This document shows, piece after piece, positions 6,480 through 14,488 of a DNA stretch of 28,880 nucleotides (position 1 is the stretch's first letter; every line of letters begins with the position of its first letter). The notes under the pieces are model-generated. The model was not told the origin of the DNA and searched no databases. It worked only from the letters and a program-made list of their open reading frames with translations. The position numbers were made by a program, and so were the translations under genes. Location: the NCBI GenBank assembly GCA_046086305.1, contig JBJSXI010000067.1:1-28880 (forward strand). Direction: 5' to 3'. The stretch comes from UBA668 sp046086305 (lineage in GTDB: Bacteria; Actinomycetota; Acidimicrobiia; Acidimicrobiales; Ilumatobacteraceae).

Positions 6480-8204
6480 GTGCTTGCGCCGAAGGTCGGC
6501 CAGACGGTCCGCTCGGTCGGCACCCCGCCGGCGGGCGTGCGGGTCGTCGAACTGACGAATGCCGCAGGCGCGAAGGTCGGTATCGCTGCGGTCCACCCGC
6601 GCTCCACCTGGGACGCGATGACGGCGGTGAAGAAGATCACCGTTCGCTGGAACGACGCTGCCTTCACCGCAGCGATCGACTCGGCTGCGATGGAGACCCG
6701 ACGACGCCAGCTGCTCGCCGGGCCGACCGGTGAGATCGTGGTGAACAACGGCGACGCGCCGGGGACGCTGGCGGCAACGCCCTCGAACCGCCGCATCACC
6801 CGCACCTACTCGGCGCCGTATCTCGCCCACGCCACGATGGAGGTGCAGAACGCCACGGCCCTCGTCACCGCCGACGGACGCTGCAAGGTGTGGGCGCCGA
6901 CGCAGAACCCCACCGGGGCGCGCACGATCGCGGCAGCGGTCACCGGGTTCACGCCCGACAAGATCGAGGTCGAGACCACCTACCTCGGTGGTGGATTCGG
7001 TCGGCGTGCCGACAACGAATACGTCCGTCAGGCCGTCCAGGTGGCCAAGGAGATGCCGGGCACGCCCGTGAAGCTCGTCTGGAGCCGCGAGGAGGACTTC
7101 ACCCACGACCTCCACCGTCCGGCCTCGCTCGCCACATTCGACGCATCGGTCGATGCAAACGGCGCGCTCACGGCTCTGTCGACCCGCGTGGTCTGCGGGC
7201 ACGGGAAGAACTCGGCCCTCGAGGGACTCGCGCTTCGCGACATCCTCTACACGCTCCCGTCGAACTGGCGGGTCGAGTTCGTGCAGGACTCGATCGAGGT
7301 GCCCCTCGGATTCTGGCGGTCGGTCGGCCACTCGCAGAACACGTTCTTCCTCGAGTCGTTCCTCGACGAGATCGCCGCAGCGACCGGCAAGGATCCGTTC
7401 ACGTTGCGCCGTGAGTTGCTGTCATCGGATTCCGACCAACATCGCCGGGCACGCGCCGTCCTCGACCGCCTCGAGGCGTTGAGCGGGTGGGGCTCACCGG
7501 CCCCGAGCGGTCGCGCCCGCGGCATGGCCATGACGATGGGCTTCGGCGACACGTTCGTCGGCCAGGTGGCCGAGGTGTCGGGCACGTCGGCGACGAGCCT
7601 GAAGGTGCACAAGGTGACGGTCGTGGTCGATCCGGGCTCGTCCATCAACCCCGACACCGTGCGTGCCCAGATGGAGGGCTCCGTCGTCGAAGGACTCGGC
7701 GCCGCGTGGTTCAACTCGGTGACGTTCCGTTCGGGCACCCCGGTCCATCGCAACTTCGACAGCTACCGGATGTTGAAGATGTCCGAGGCACCGGAGATTG
7801 TCACCGACATCATCGAGTCGGGCGCCCCGATGGGTGGCATCGGCGAACCCGGGCTCCCCCCGATCGCGCCGGCCGTGGCCAATGCATTCGCCAAACTCAC
7901 CGGCAACCGGATGCGCTCGCTGCCGTTCGCCTCGAACTCGGGCGGCACCACCATCACCCCGACACCGTCGATCACCTCGTTCACCCCTCCATCAGGTCCG
8001 GCGGGAACGGTCGTCACGCTCACAGGCGTGAACTTCGGTGGAGTCACGAGGGTGACGTTCGGTGGCACCACCGCAACGTTCACGGCCGTGTCGACGACCG
8101 AGATCCGAGCCACGGTGCCGTCACGGGCACGTACCGGGACGATTGCGGTCACCACGGCCGCCGGCACGGGCACATCGGCGACCGCGTTCACCGTCACCCG
8201 CTGA
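6480..8204 (+). CDS. Molybdopterin hydroxylase large subunit, C-terminal part with IPT/TIG domain
   Basis: This is the continuation of the same frame after the TAG, 574 codons from a GTG at 6480. It has the family's aldehyde-oxidase/xanthine-dehydrogenase molybdopterin-binding segments: APYLAHATMEVQNATA, the glycine-rich TTYLGGGFGRRADNEY, GFWRSVGHSQNTFFLESF, and the catalytic glutamate loop IGEPGLPPIAPAVANAF near the end. After this the usual protein would stop, but here about 83 further residues (nt about 7950-8201) form an IPT/TIG immunoglobulin-like domain (ITSFTPPSGPAGTVVTLTG, then NFGG and VTFGGTTATF). Separate translation from GTG 6480 is possible but would give a protein without signal peptide or N-terminal subdomain. 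I regard 5745-8204 as one gene that is broken, mis-sequenced or read through. No membrane cytochrome or molybdenum-cofactor insertion gene is adjacent. Confidence 0.8.
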   Translation: MLAPKVGQTVRSVGTPPAGVRVVELTNAAGAKVGIAAVHPRSTWDAMTAVKKITVRWNDAAFTAAIDSAAMETRRRQLLAGPTGEIVVNNGDAPGTLAATPSNRRITRTYSAPYLAHATMEVQNATALVTADGRCKVWAPTQNPTGARTIAAAVTGFTPDKIEVETTYLGGGFGRRADNEYVRQAVQVAKEMPGTPVKLVWSREEDFTHDLHRPASLATFDASVDANGALTALSTRVVCGHGKNSALEGLALRDILYTLPSNWRVEFVQDSIEVPLGFWRSVGHSQNTFFLESFLDEIAAATGKDPFTLRRELLSSDSDQHRRARAVLDRLEALSGWGSPAPSGRARGMAMTMGFGDTFVGQVAEVSGTSATSLKVHKVTVVVDPGSSINPDTVRAQMEGSVVEGLGAAWFNSVTFRSGTPVHRNFDSYRMLKMSEAPEIVTDIIESGAPMGGIGEPGLPPIAPAVANAFAKLTGNRMRSLPFASNSGGTTITPTPSITSFTPPSGPAGTVVTLTGVNFGGVTRVTFGGTTATFTAVSTTEIRATVPSRARTGTIAVTTAAGTGTSATAFTVTR

Positions 8205-8211
8205 CACCCGG

Positions 8212-8232
8212 TGCCGCCACACGGCGGTGGCA
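8212..8232 (+). terminator. Possible hairpin between the hydroxylase and malQ
   Basis: TGCCGCC and GGTGGCA can form a 7-bp stem with one G-U pair and a 7-nt loop, 7 nt after the stop codon at 8204. There is no T-run, and the 3' arm overlaps the likely malQ ribosome site, so it may affect malQ translation instead of terminating. Confidence 0.25.
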
Positions 8233-8244
8233 GGCTGGGCGGTG

Positions 8245-9966
8245 ATGTACGACGAGTGGGGTGTGGCCGACGGCTACTTCGACGTCGACGGGCGCTGGCA
8301 CGCGACCCCGGAGGCCACCCGATCGGCCCTGCGCGACGCGCTCGCCGATCCCTCGACGGCGCCGCCGTCGTGGTGCGTCGACCTCGGCAGCACACCCGCG
8401 CTGCAGTCGCGGTGCCGCATCGTGCTCGAGACCGGCGACGACCTCAGCGACCACGATGCACTGCCGGCCGACCTGCCGGCCGGCGTGCACGACCTGCACC
8501 CCCTCGACGGCGGCCCGACGACGACGCTGGTTGTCGCGCCGGCGACAACACCGCAGGGTCCGCGCGGGTGGGGTGTTGCCGCACAGATCTACGCGTTGCG
8601 TGGCTCGGGGCGCGGCATCGGTGATCTCGACGACGTGGCACGTCTCGGACGAGAGGCCGCCGCCCGTGGTGCAGCCGCCCTCCTGCTGAGCCCGCTGCAC
8701 GCACCGGCACCCACACTCCCCCAGCAGACGAGTCCCTACTACCCCAGCAGTCGTCGGTGGCTCAATCCGCTGCTCGCACCCATCGCCAGCGAGCCCGACG
8801 CTGCGACAGCCTTCACTCGGACGCCGATGATCGATCGCGATCACGAGTGGCAGACCACTCGACGGCGCCTGCGCGCCCGCTTCGAAGATGACCACTCGTC
8901 GACGCAGTGGCGCGAATGGGCTCGCCTGCAGGGTGACGACCTGTGGGACTACGCGATCTGGTGCGCGCTCGCCGAGCGACACGGCGCGAACTGGCGGCGA
9001 TGGCCGGTCGGCCTGCGCCATCCTCGGCGACCCGAGGTGCGAGCCGTCGTCGATGACGACCCGTCGTTCGCCGTCGAGTGCGAGTTCCACGCCTGGCTCC
9101 AGTGGCTCACCGATGACGCCGTGCAGCACACGGCGGCAACCGCCGGTGTCGGCCTGATCGCCGACCTCGCCGTCGGTTGCTCCCCCGATGGGGCCGACGC
9201 ATGGATCAATCAGGACCTCATGGTGTCGTCGGCGAGCATCGGCGCACCGCCCGACACCTTCTCCCCCGACGGACAGAACTGGGGTCTGCCGCCCTTCGAC
9301 CCATGGCGCCTGCGGAGCGATCGCTTCGCTGCGTTCCGGGGACTCGTGCGGGCGGCGTGTCGCGGGATGGCCGGGCTGCGGATCGATCACGTGATGGGGC
9401 TGTTCCGGCAGTTCTGGATCCCCTCCGGCGCGTCGGCCGCGCACGGTACCTATGTGCGCATGCCGTGGCAGGAGCTGCTCGCCGTGCTGCGGATCGAGGC
9501 GACCGCTGCCGGGTGCTTCGTGGTCGGCGAGGACCTCGGCACCGTCGAGGTGGAGGTGCACGAGGCGATGCGCCGCCACGGCATGTGGGGCACCCGGGTG
9601 TGGTGGTTCGATCCGCACCCCGACCGCTGGCCGGCCGACAGCCTCGCCACGGTGACCACCCACGACCTGCCGACGGTTGCGGGAGTGCGCACTGCAGCCG
9701 ACGGCACCGACGAGATGCGTGCAACACTCGACGGCCTCGGCCAGGGGGCGGACCCGGCCGTCGAGGTGCACCGGCGCGTCGCTGCAGGTGGCTCGTCGCT
9801 GTTCCTCGTGACGACCGACGATCTCGCCGGCGCGATCGAGCGACCGAACCTGCCGGGCACGCTCGTCGCGACGAACTGGTGCCGACGACTCGACCGATCG
9901 GTCAGCGACCTGTTCGAGGCCGAACCGGGTCGCAGCATCGTTGCGGCGATCCGCGAGTCGCGTTGA
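8245..9966 (+). CDS. malQ: 4-alpha-glucanotransferase (amylomaltase, GH77)
   Basis: A glycoside hydrolase family 77 enzyme that moves segments of alpha-1,4-glucan between chains in maltodextrin and glycogen metabolism in the cytoplasm. The three catalytic acids are in place: nucleophile Asp381 in LRIDHVMG, acid/base Glu429 in VVGEDLGTVE and Asp474 in THDLPT. LLLSPLHAP and the SPYYPSSRRWLNPL segment (near residues 155-175) are the family's N-terminal signature. At 573 residues it has a moderate N-terminal extension compared with the 500-residue thermophilic enzymes. I chose ATG 8245 (MYDEWGVADGYF), preceded by GGCAGG; an upstream frame extension lies inside the hydroxylase gene. It follows that gene by 40 nt with no obvious metabolic link. 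Confidence 0.93.
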   Translation: MYDEWGVADGYFDVDGRWHATPEATRSALRDALADPSTAPPSWCVDLGSTPALQSRCRIVLETGDDLSDHDALPADLPAGVHDLHPLDGGPTTTLVVAPATTPQGPRGWGVAAQIYALRGSGRGIGDLDDVARLGREAAARGAAALLLSPLHAPAPTLPQQTSPYYPSSRRWLNPLLAPIASEPDAATAFTRTPMIDRDHEWQTTRRRLRARFEDDHSSTQWREWARLQGDDLWDYAIWCALAERHGANWRRWPVGLRHPRRPEVRAVVDDDPSFAVECEFHAWLQWLTDDAVQHTAATAGVGLIADLAVGCSPDGADAWINQDLMVSSASIGAPPDTFSPDGQNWGLPPFDPWRLRSDRFAAFRGLVRAACRGMAGLRIDHVMGLFRQFWIPSGASAAHGTYVRMPWQELLAVLRIEATAAGCFVVGEDLGTVEVEVHEAMRRHGMWGTRVWWFDPHPDRWPADSLATVTTHDLPTVAGVRTAADGTDEMRATLDGLGQGADPAVEVHRRVAAGGSSLFLVTTDDLAGAIERPNLPGTLVATNWCRRLDRSVSDLFEAEPGRSIVAAIRESR

Positions 9967-10018
9967 CGCCGCGACCGCTCGTCCCCCGCAGCGCCTTGCC
10001 CCACTCGAGGGCGTCGGG

Positions 10019-10024
10019 TACAAC
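10019..10024 (+). promoter_or_regulatory. Candidate -10 element for the hutD-like gene
   Basis: TACAAC lies 7 nt before the GTG at 10032, and no Shine-Dalgarno sequence is seen. The last base departs from TANNNT, so this is weaker than the other candidates. Confidence 0.25.
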
Positions 10025-10031
10025 TCGGCCC

Positions 10032-10580
10032 GTGCACATCGTCAGGGCCATCGACGCGACGGTGATGCCGTGGCGTAACGGCGGCGGCACCACACGCGAG
10101 TACCTCACGCACCCGGGCAGCGACGGCTTCGATTGGCGCCTGTCGGTGGCCGACGTGAGTCAGGACGGACCATTCTCGGCGTTCCCCGGATTCGATCGCA
10201 TCCTGGTGCTGCTCAGTGGTGCAGGGATGACGCTGCACGGTCCGTCCGGCTCGACGGCAACACTTCATCGACCGCTCGACCATCACCGCTTCGCCGGGGA
10301 GGTGGCGATCGATGCGTCACTCGTCGATGGGCCGACCACCGACCTCAACCTGTTTTGGCGACGCGATCTGTGGCAGGCCGAGGTGCACGTACTGCACACC
10401 CCCGTCGACGTTCCGACGGGATCACCCTCGCTGACCTACGTCACCGACGGAACGGTCGCCGTCGGGAACACCGCACTCGGGCCGGGGGACGTGCTCGTCT
10501 CGGACGAACCGACGCGGCTCGAGGGCGACGCGACGATCGTCGCGTTCGTGCTGCAGCCGGCGAACGTCGACGGCGCGTAG
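10032..10580 (+). CDS. HutD/Ves-family cupin-like protein
   Basis: A 182-residue member of the HutD/Ves family, small bicupin-fold proteins often linked to histidine use or stress, whose biochemical role is not firmly known. Family features visible are the N-terminal PWRNGGGTTREYL, then WRLSVADVSQDGPFSAFPGF, a LLSGAGMTL strand and the DLNLFWRR segment. There is no signal peptide. No histidine-degradation genes are nearby, so a role in histidine use cannot be inferred. The GTG at 10032 puts the conserved PWRNGGG close to the N-terminus as in relatives; starts further upstream lie in or before malQ. It ends 37 nt from the convergent malic enzyme gene. Confidence 0.85.
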   Translation: MHIVRAIDATVMPWRNGGGTTREYLTHPGSDGFDWRLSVADVSQDGPFSAFPGFDRILVLLSGAGMTLHGPSGSTATLHRPLDHHRFAGEVAIDASLVDGPTTDLNLFWRRDLWQAEVHVLHTPVDVPTGSPSLTYVTDGTVAVGNTALGPGDVLVSDEPTRLEGDATIVAFVLQPANVDGA

Positions 10581-10585
10581 CGGCG

Positions 10586-10615
10586 TCACCCGACCGCACG
10601 TCACCGGGTCGGTGA
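10586..10615. terminator. Hairpin between convergent hutD-like and malic enzyme genes
   Basis: TCACC-C-GACC and GGTC-GGTGA form a 9-bp stem with one bulged C and an 11-nt loop in the 37-nt gap between two converging stop codons. The position suits a bidirectional terminator, but no T-run follows on either strand. Confidence 0.4.
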
Positions 10616-10617
10616 GG

Positions 10618-12024
10618 TCACCCCTGGCGGACGACGCCGTCGGCGATCGCCGCGGCCGACACCGCAGGCGCCACACGCGACACGACACTGCGGTCGAACA
10701 CCGATGGCACGACGAAGTCGGGACGCAGTTCCTCGTCGGTGACCGACTCGGCGATGGCCACTGCGGCAGCGAGCTTCATGTTCTCGGTGATGTCCGTGGC
10801 ACTCACATCGAGCGCGCCACGGAAGATGCCGGGGAAGGCGAGCACGTTGTTGATCTGGTTCGGGTAGTCACTCCGACCGGTGGCCATCACCGCAGCGAGA
10901 CCGTCGGTGTGCTCGGGGCGGATCTCCGGATTCGGATTGGCCATCGCGAAGACGATCGGCTGTGCCGCCATGTTGCGCACATCGGCTGCCGTGATGAGAT
11001 CGGGGCCGCTGACACCGATGAACACGTCGGCACCGACCAGCACATCGTTGATCGTGCCCATCTTGCGCGACTGGTTCGTGTGAGCCGCGAACCACTCCTT
11101 CGCCGCATTCAGGTCGCCACGGCCGGAGTACACGGCACCCGTGCGATCACACCCGACGATCTCCCCGACACCCGCATTGAGGAGGATCTTGCCGATCGCC
11201 ACGCCGGCAGCGCCCATTCCGGCGATCACCACCGAGAGGTCCTCCATCCGCTTGCCGATCAACTTCAACGAGTTCCACAGTGCCGCCAGCGTGACGACTG
11301 CCGTGCCGTGCTGGTCGTCGTGGAACACGGGGATGTCGAGCGATGCCTTGAGGCGCTCCTCGATCTCGAAGCACTCGGGGGCCTTGATGTCCTCGAGATT
11401 GATGCCGCCGAACGTCGGCGCGATGCGCTGCACGAGATCGACCACCTCGTCGGCGGTTCGCGCGTTCACGCAGATCGGGAAGCCGTCGACCTGTCCGAAC
11501 TCCTTGAACAACAGCGCCTTACCCTCCATCACCGGCATCGCTGCCTCGGGGCCGATATCACCGAGACCGAGGACCGCCGTGCCGTTGCTGACGATGGCCA
11601 CGGTGTTCTTGCGGATCGTGTAGCGGTGCGACAGCGAGGGCTGTTCGGCGATCGCCGAGCACACTCGGGCGACACCGGGGGTATAGGCCATCGACAGATC
11701 GTCGCGGTCGTTCACCGGGGCGGTCGACAGCACGTGCACCTTGCCGGCCTCGTGCATGCGGAAGGTGCGATCCCACCAGTCCACCAGGGTGACGCCCTTG
11801 AGCGCGTGCACCGCATCAACGACCTTCTGCTGATGGGCCTCGTCGCGGCAGTGCACGACGAGACAGCGACGGAGTTCAGGCCCACGGACATCGAACCCGT
11901 CGAGAGCCCCGATGTTGCCACCCGCTTCACCGATCGCACTGCAGAGACGCCCCAGCGTGCCAGGGACATTGTCGAGGCGACAGTCGAGGGTGATCGAGAA
12001 CGCAGCGGTGGGGGCGGTGGGCAC
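10618..12024 (-). CDS. Malic enzyme with N-terminal ACT domain
   Basis: Oxidative decarboxylation of malate to pyruvate with NAD(P)H formation. The 468 residues begin with an ACT regulatory domain (about 8-75; DNVPGTLGRLCSAIGEAGG), which in other proteins binds small effectors, often amino acids. The malic N-terminal domain follows with the catalytic Tyr in LSMAYTPGVA and Lys in EGKALLFKEFG, metal ligands in NLEDIKAPE and FHDDQHGTA, then the Rossmann domain with GMGAAGVAIG and the FAMANPNPEI signature. The enzyme part is of the short (about 400-residue) bacterial type without a phosphotransacetylase tail. The GTG at 12024 has no Shine-Dalgarno sequence, but TAGCCT lies 8 nt upstream. It is 31 nt downstream of the lipoprotein gene. 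NAD versus NADP preference cannot be read with confidence. Confidence 0.93.
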   Translation of the reverse strand: MPTAPTAAFSITLDCRLDNVPGTLGRLCSAIGEAGGNIGALDGFDVRGPELRRCLVVHCRDEAHQQKVVDAVHALKGVTLVDWWDRTFRMHEAGKVHVLSTAPVNDRDDLSMAYTPGVARVCSAIAEQPSLSHRYTIRKNTVAIVSNGTAVLGLGDIGPEAAMPVMEGKALLFKEFGQVDGFPICVNARTADEVVDLVQRIAPTFGGINLEDIKAPECFEIEERLKASLDIPVFHDDQHGTAVVTLAALWNSLKLIGKRMEDLSVVIAGMGAAGVAIGKILLNAGVGEIVGCDRTGAVYSGRGDLNAAKEWFAAHTNQSRKMGTINDVLVGADVFIGVSGPDLITAADVRNMAAQPIVFAMANPNPEIRPEHTDGLAAVMATGRSDYPNQINNVLAFPGIFRGALDVSATDITENMKLAAAVAIAESVTDEELRPDFVVPSVFDRSVVSRVAPAVSAAAIADGVVRQG

Positions 12025-12032
12025 GAGCCGTG

Positions 12033-12038
12033 AGGCTA
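12033..12038 (-). promoter_or_regulatory. Candidate -10 element for the malic enzyme gene
   Basis: TAGCCT on the minus strand, 8 nt before the GTG start codon, in the 31-nt gap after the lipoprotein gene. It fits TANNNT and suggests a leaderless transcript. Confidence 0.35.
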
Positions 12039-12055
12039 CGGCAGCATGCCCGCAA

Positions 12056-13489
12056 TCACGGCATCACCTTCGTGATCGCGGAGAGGTGGACGTTGCAGCG
12101 AACGGTGTCGCCCGGCGGCACGGTGCTGAAGCCCGAGATGATCTCGAAGGGAGTCGCCACGCCGGCGGGCGTCGAACCGAGCGTCCACGAAGCTCCACCG
12201 GTGGGCACACCCGACCGCAGGACGGCGCAGCTGATCACTGCGTCCTCGAGATCGGACTCCGAGCGGTTGGTCGCCGTTCCCGTGAACACCAGCAGACCGG
12301 TGGACATCTGAGCCGTGAGTCCCCCGAACTCGAATGGATATGCCGTCAGATCGAGACCATCTTGCGACCCGAGACTCGCCGAAGTGGGATCGCCCCATTC
12401 CTCGACCCGCGTGCGCGCCACCGCCGACACCGGAGGCCCACTGTCGCGACCCATGATCGAGCGGATGCCGGTGTGGAGCGTCTCACCCGGCAACACGTAC
12501 GTATCGCTCGGTGTGGCGAGGTGCACGATGTTGCCCTCGGCATCGAGCAGGTCGACATCGATGCGCACGCCAAAGGCGGCCTTGTCGCTCGGGTTGTAGA
12601 GCGTGACGCCGACGATCGTGTCGTAGAAGGTGCCCTGTCCACCGGCGGGATTGAACGTCATGCCCACCGTCACCTCGAGCCCACTTCCCATCGCGCCGGG
12701 CTCGTACGTCGACGTGTTCACCGTGTTCGCCGCGCAGCGGACATCGGTCGGCAGCGGATCGACGTTGCCGAGTGCCGACGTAGTGTCGATCGCCGCGGCT
12801 CCGCCGGGCAGGATCTCACTGATGAACCCGTACGCGCCGGCGATCGGCTCGTCGTCGACGTAGAGGCCACAGCCCACGTAGAGATTCGTCAGCCGGGCCT
12901 CGCCGTTGTTGCGGAAGACGGCCTCGACATGCATCTCGTCATTGATGTCGAGATATGTCACGCCCGACACCTGTTCGACCGGAGCAGCACCGACGGGCAT
13001 CGGGCCATTGGCGAGGTTCTCGACCTCCACGACTCGTGCCTCGAGGACCTCGACCCGCATCGAGGTCGGCTCGGCCGTCCCGTCCTCGAGGATGAACGTC
13101 GGGACGAGCCACACGGTCTGCCCTGGAGCCACGGTGCCGGTGAAGAAACCCGAGGCGTCGGAGACCACGGCGCCACCCGCATCGAGGAGCTCGGCACGCC
13201 ACGAGGAGACCTCGACGAAGGCGGTCGAGGTGTTGCGCAGTTCGGCCGCAGCCGTGACGCGCAACCGGTCGTACCGTTCGAAGGCCGTCACGCCCGCCTT
13301 GCCGACCTCCAGTCCGAGCGCCTCCGGGGTGGTGTCGGGTGTTGTGTCGGGTGTTGTGTCGGGGACGCTCGTCGACGACGGAACGGTCGTACTGGCGTCG
13401 GGCCGGGTGGTCGTGTCCGCGCTCTCCCCTCCACCACAGGCCCCGAGAATGAGGGCCATCGATGCGGCCACGGCGAGCGATGAGCGCAT
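12056..13489 (-). CDS. Predicted lipoprotein with Thr/Pro-rich linker and beta-rich repeats
   Basis: A 477-residue exported protein I do not recognise as a named family. The N-terminus is a lipoprotein signal: MRSSLAVAASMALILGAC with the lipobox LGAC and Cys18 as the lipid site. Next comes a Ser/Thr/Asp/Pro linker (about 22-60) containing three DTTP units, then a mature region of repeated beta-sandwich-like segments with alternating hydrophobic strands (ELRNTSTAFVEVSSWRAELL, AVFRNNGEARLTNL, TLYNPSDKAAFGVRIDVDLL, FTGTATNRSESDLEDAVISC). These resemble FxLYD or DUF-type immunoglobulin-like domains that describe unmodelled surface proteins. There are no catalytic motifs. The start at ATG 13489 is firmly set by GGAGG six nt upstream. 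It is divergent from the 2-oxoglutarate oxygenase gene across 143 bp. Confidence 0.85.
   Translation of the reverse strand: MRSSLAVAASMALILGACGGGESADTTTRPDASTTVPSSTSVPDTTPDTTPDTTPEALGLEVGKAGVTAFERYDRLRVTAAAELRNTSTAFVEVSSWRAELLDAGGAVVSDASGFFTGTVAPGQTVWLVPTFILEDGTAEPTSMRVEVLEARVVEVENLANGPMPVGAAPVEQVSGVTYLDINDEMHVEAVFRNNGEARLTNLYVGCGLYVDDEPIAGAYGFISEILPGGAAAIDTTSALGNVDPLPTDVRCAANTVNTSTYEPGAMGSGLEVTVGMTFNPAGGQGTFYDTIVGVTLYNPSDKAAFGVRIDVDLLDAEGNIVHLATPSDTYVLPGETLHTGIRSIMGRDSGPPVSAVARTRVEEWGDPTSASLGSQDGLDLTAYPFEFGGLTAQMSTGLLVFTGTATNRSESDLEDAVISCAVLRSGVPTGGASWTLGSTPAGVATPFEIISGFSTVPPGDTVRCNVHLSAITKVMP
13324..13369 (-). repeat. Short tandem repeat coding for DTTP units
   Basis: A unit of about 15 bp (gtgttgtgtcgg on the plus strand) repeats in the lipoprotein gene and encodes the Asp-Thr-Thr-Pro linker. 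It may vary in copy number by slippage. Confidence 0.5.
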
Positions 13490-13541
13490 GTCACACCTCC
13501 GTACTCGTCTCCCAGAGTGCCGCCCCGGCGACGAACGCGAC

Positions 13542-13557
13542 AGGGCCCAACGGCCCT
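13542..13557. repeat. Inverted repeat in the lipoprotein/oxygenase divergent region
   Basis: AGGGCC-CAAC-GGCCCT, 6-bp arms with a 4-nt centre, in the 143-bp region between the divergent genes. It could be an operator shared by both or a chance GC-rich palindrome. Confidence 0.3.
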
Positions 13558-13602
13558 CGATCCACACGGTTTCGATCGTCGACTCGACACGAGCGTGGGG
13601 CG

Positions 13603-13608
13603 TACCAT
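13603..13608 (+). promoter_or_regulatory. Candidate -10 element for the 2-oxoglutarate oxygenase gene
   Basis: TACCAT, 24 nt before the GTG at 13633 and ahead of a strong GGAGGGGG ribosome site, so this would be a conventional short-leader transcript. No good -35 match is seen. Confidence 0.35.
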
Positions 13609-13632
13609 TCGGCCGGACCGGAGGGGGATTTC

Positions 13633-14478
13633 GTGCAACCTGTCGCCGCCGACTACATCGACCTCGATCGCTACCCCATCGACCGACCCGGGGTCGCACG
13701 TGACGCCGTCGTCGCCACTGCGCGCGCCGCCGTCGATGCCGTGGGGTGTGCCGTGCTGAAAGGCTTCGTGCGTCCCGAACGACTTCCCGAACTCGTGGCC
13801 GAGTGCGATCGCACCGCCCACCACGGCCACCGCAACTTCAATCGCACCAACCCCTACTTCACCACCGACTGCGACGACCTCCCCGAGTCACATCCGCGAC
13901 GTCGCTTCTTCGACCGGTCGAACGCGTTCGTGCCGGCCGACAACTTCGGTGACGACAGCATCCTGCGGGCCATCTACGAATGGCCGGCGTTCGCGCCCTT
14001 CGTCCAGGAGGCTCTCGGCGAGGAGCGGTTCTTCCGCTACGCCGACCCGCTGGCGGATGTGATCGTGAATCTCGCCGAGGAGGGCAACGGGTTCCCGTGG
14101 CACTTCGACACCAACAACTACACGGTCACCCTGGCGATCCAGAACGCCGAGCAGGGTGGCGACTTCGAGTACAGCCCATACCTGCGCACACCGATCGACG
14201 AGAACTACGCGGGTGTCGAACAGGTACTCGACGGTGATCCGTCGCTCATCCGCACATTGCGTCTCGAGCCCGGCGATCTGCAGATCTTCAAGGGGCGGTA
14301 CTCGCTGCACCGTGTGACCCCGCTCGGTGGGCCTCGGCTCCGCTACGTGGCCATCTTCAGCTATGTGGAGGAGCCCGGCATGGTAGGCAGCCCCGAGCGC
14401 ACCCGGCAGCTGTACGGCCGCGTCCTGCCGATCCACCTCGAGCGCGCCGGCCTGCGCGCCGACGCACTGGTCGACTAA
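13633..14478 (+). CDS. 2-oxoglutarate/Fe(II)-dependent oxygenase, HalD/BesD-like
   Basis: A 281-residue non-heme iron oxygenase. The iron-binding triad is visible: His157 and Asp159 in FPWHFDTNNYTVTLAIQ, and His226 in GRYSLHRVTP, with Arg235 placed to bind 2-oxoglutarate. The layout and 69-residue spacing resemble the HalD/BesD group, named for amino-acid halogenases. In BesD the Asp is replaced by Gly to make room for chloride; here Asp is kept, so hydroxylation or another oxidation is expected, not halogenation. Substrate unknown. The GTG start is fixed by GGAGGGGG (13620-13627) five nt upstream. It precedes a dehydrogenase by 10 nt, so the two are probably co-transcribed and may act in sequence on the same compound. 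Confidence 0.85.
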   Translation: MQPVAADYIDLDRYPIDRPGVARDAVVATARAAVDAVGCAVLKGFVRPERLPELVAECDRTAHHGHRNFNRTNPYFTTDCDDLPESHPRRRFFDRSNAFVPADNFGDDSILRAIYEWPAFAPFVQEALGEERFFRYADPLADVIVNLAEEGNGFPWHFDTNNYTVTLAIQNAEQGGDFEYSPYLRTPIDENYAGVEQVLDGDPSLIRTLRLEPGDLQIFKGRYSLHRVTPLGGPRLRYVAIFSYVEEPGMVGSPERTRQLYGRVLPIHLERAGLRADALVD

Positions 14479-14488
14479 CCGCACCGTC

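Noticed and set aside
6102..7331. Minus-strand 409-codon open frame opposite the hydroxylase
   Set aside because: Antisense shadow of a motif-rich plus-strand gene; it even spans the TAG without biological sense.
8194..10023. Minus-strand 609-codon open frame opposite malQ
   Set aside because: The opposite strand carries all GH77 catalytic residues; this is an antisense shadow.
10612..12033. Plus-strand 473-codon open frame opposite the malic enzyme
   Set aside because: The minus-strand frame has complete ACT and malic-enzyme motifs; the antisense frame has no recognisable fold.
11912..13483. Plus-strand 523-codon open frame opposite the lipoprotein
   Set aside because: The lipobox and strong GGAGG are on the other strand.
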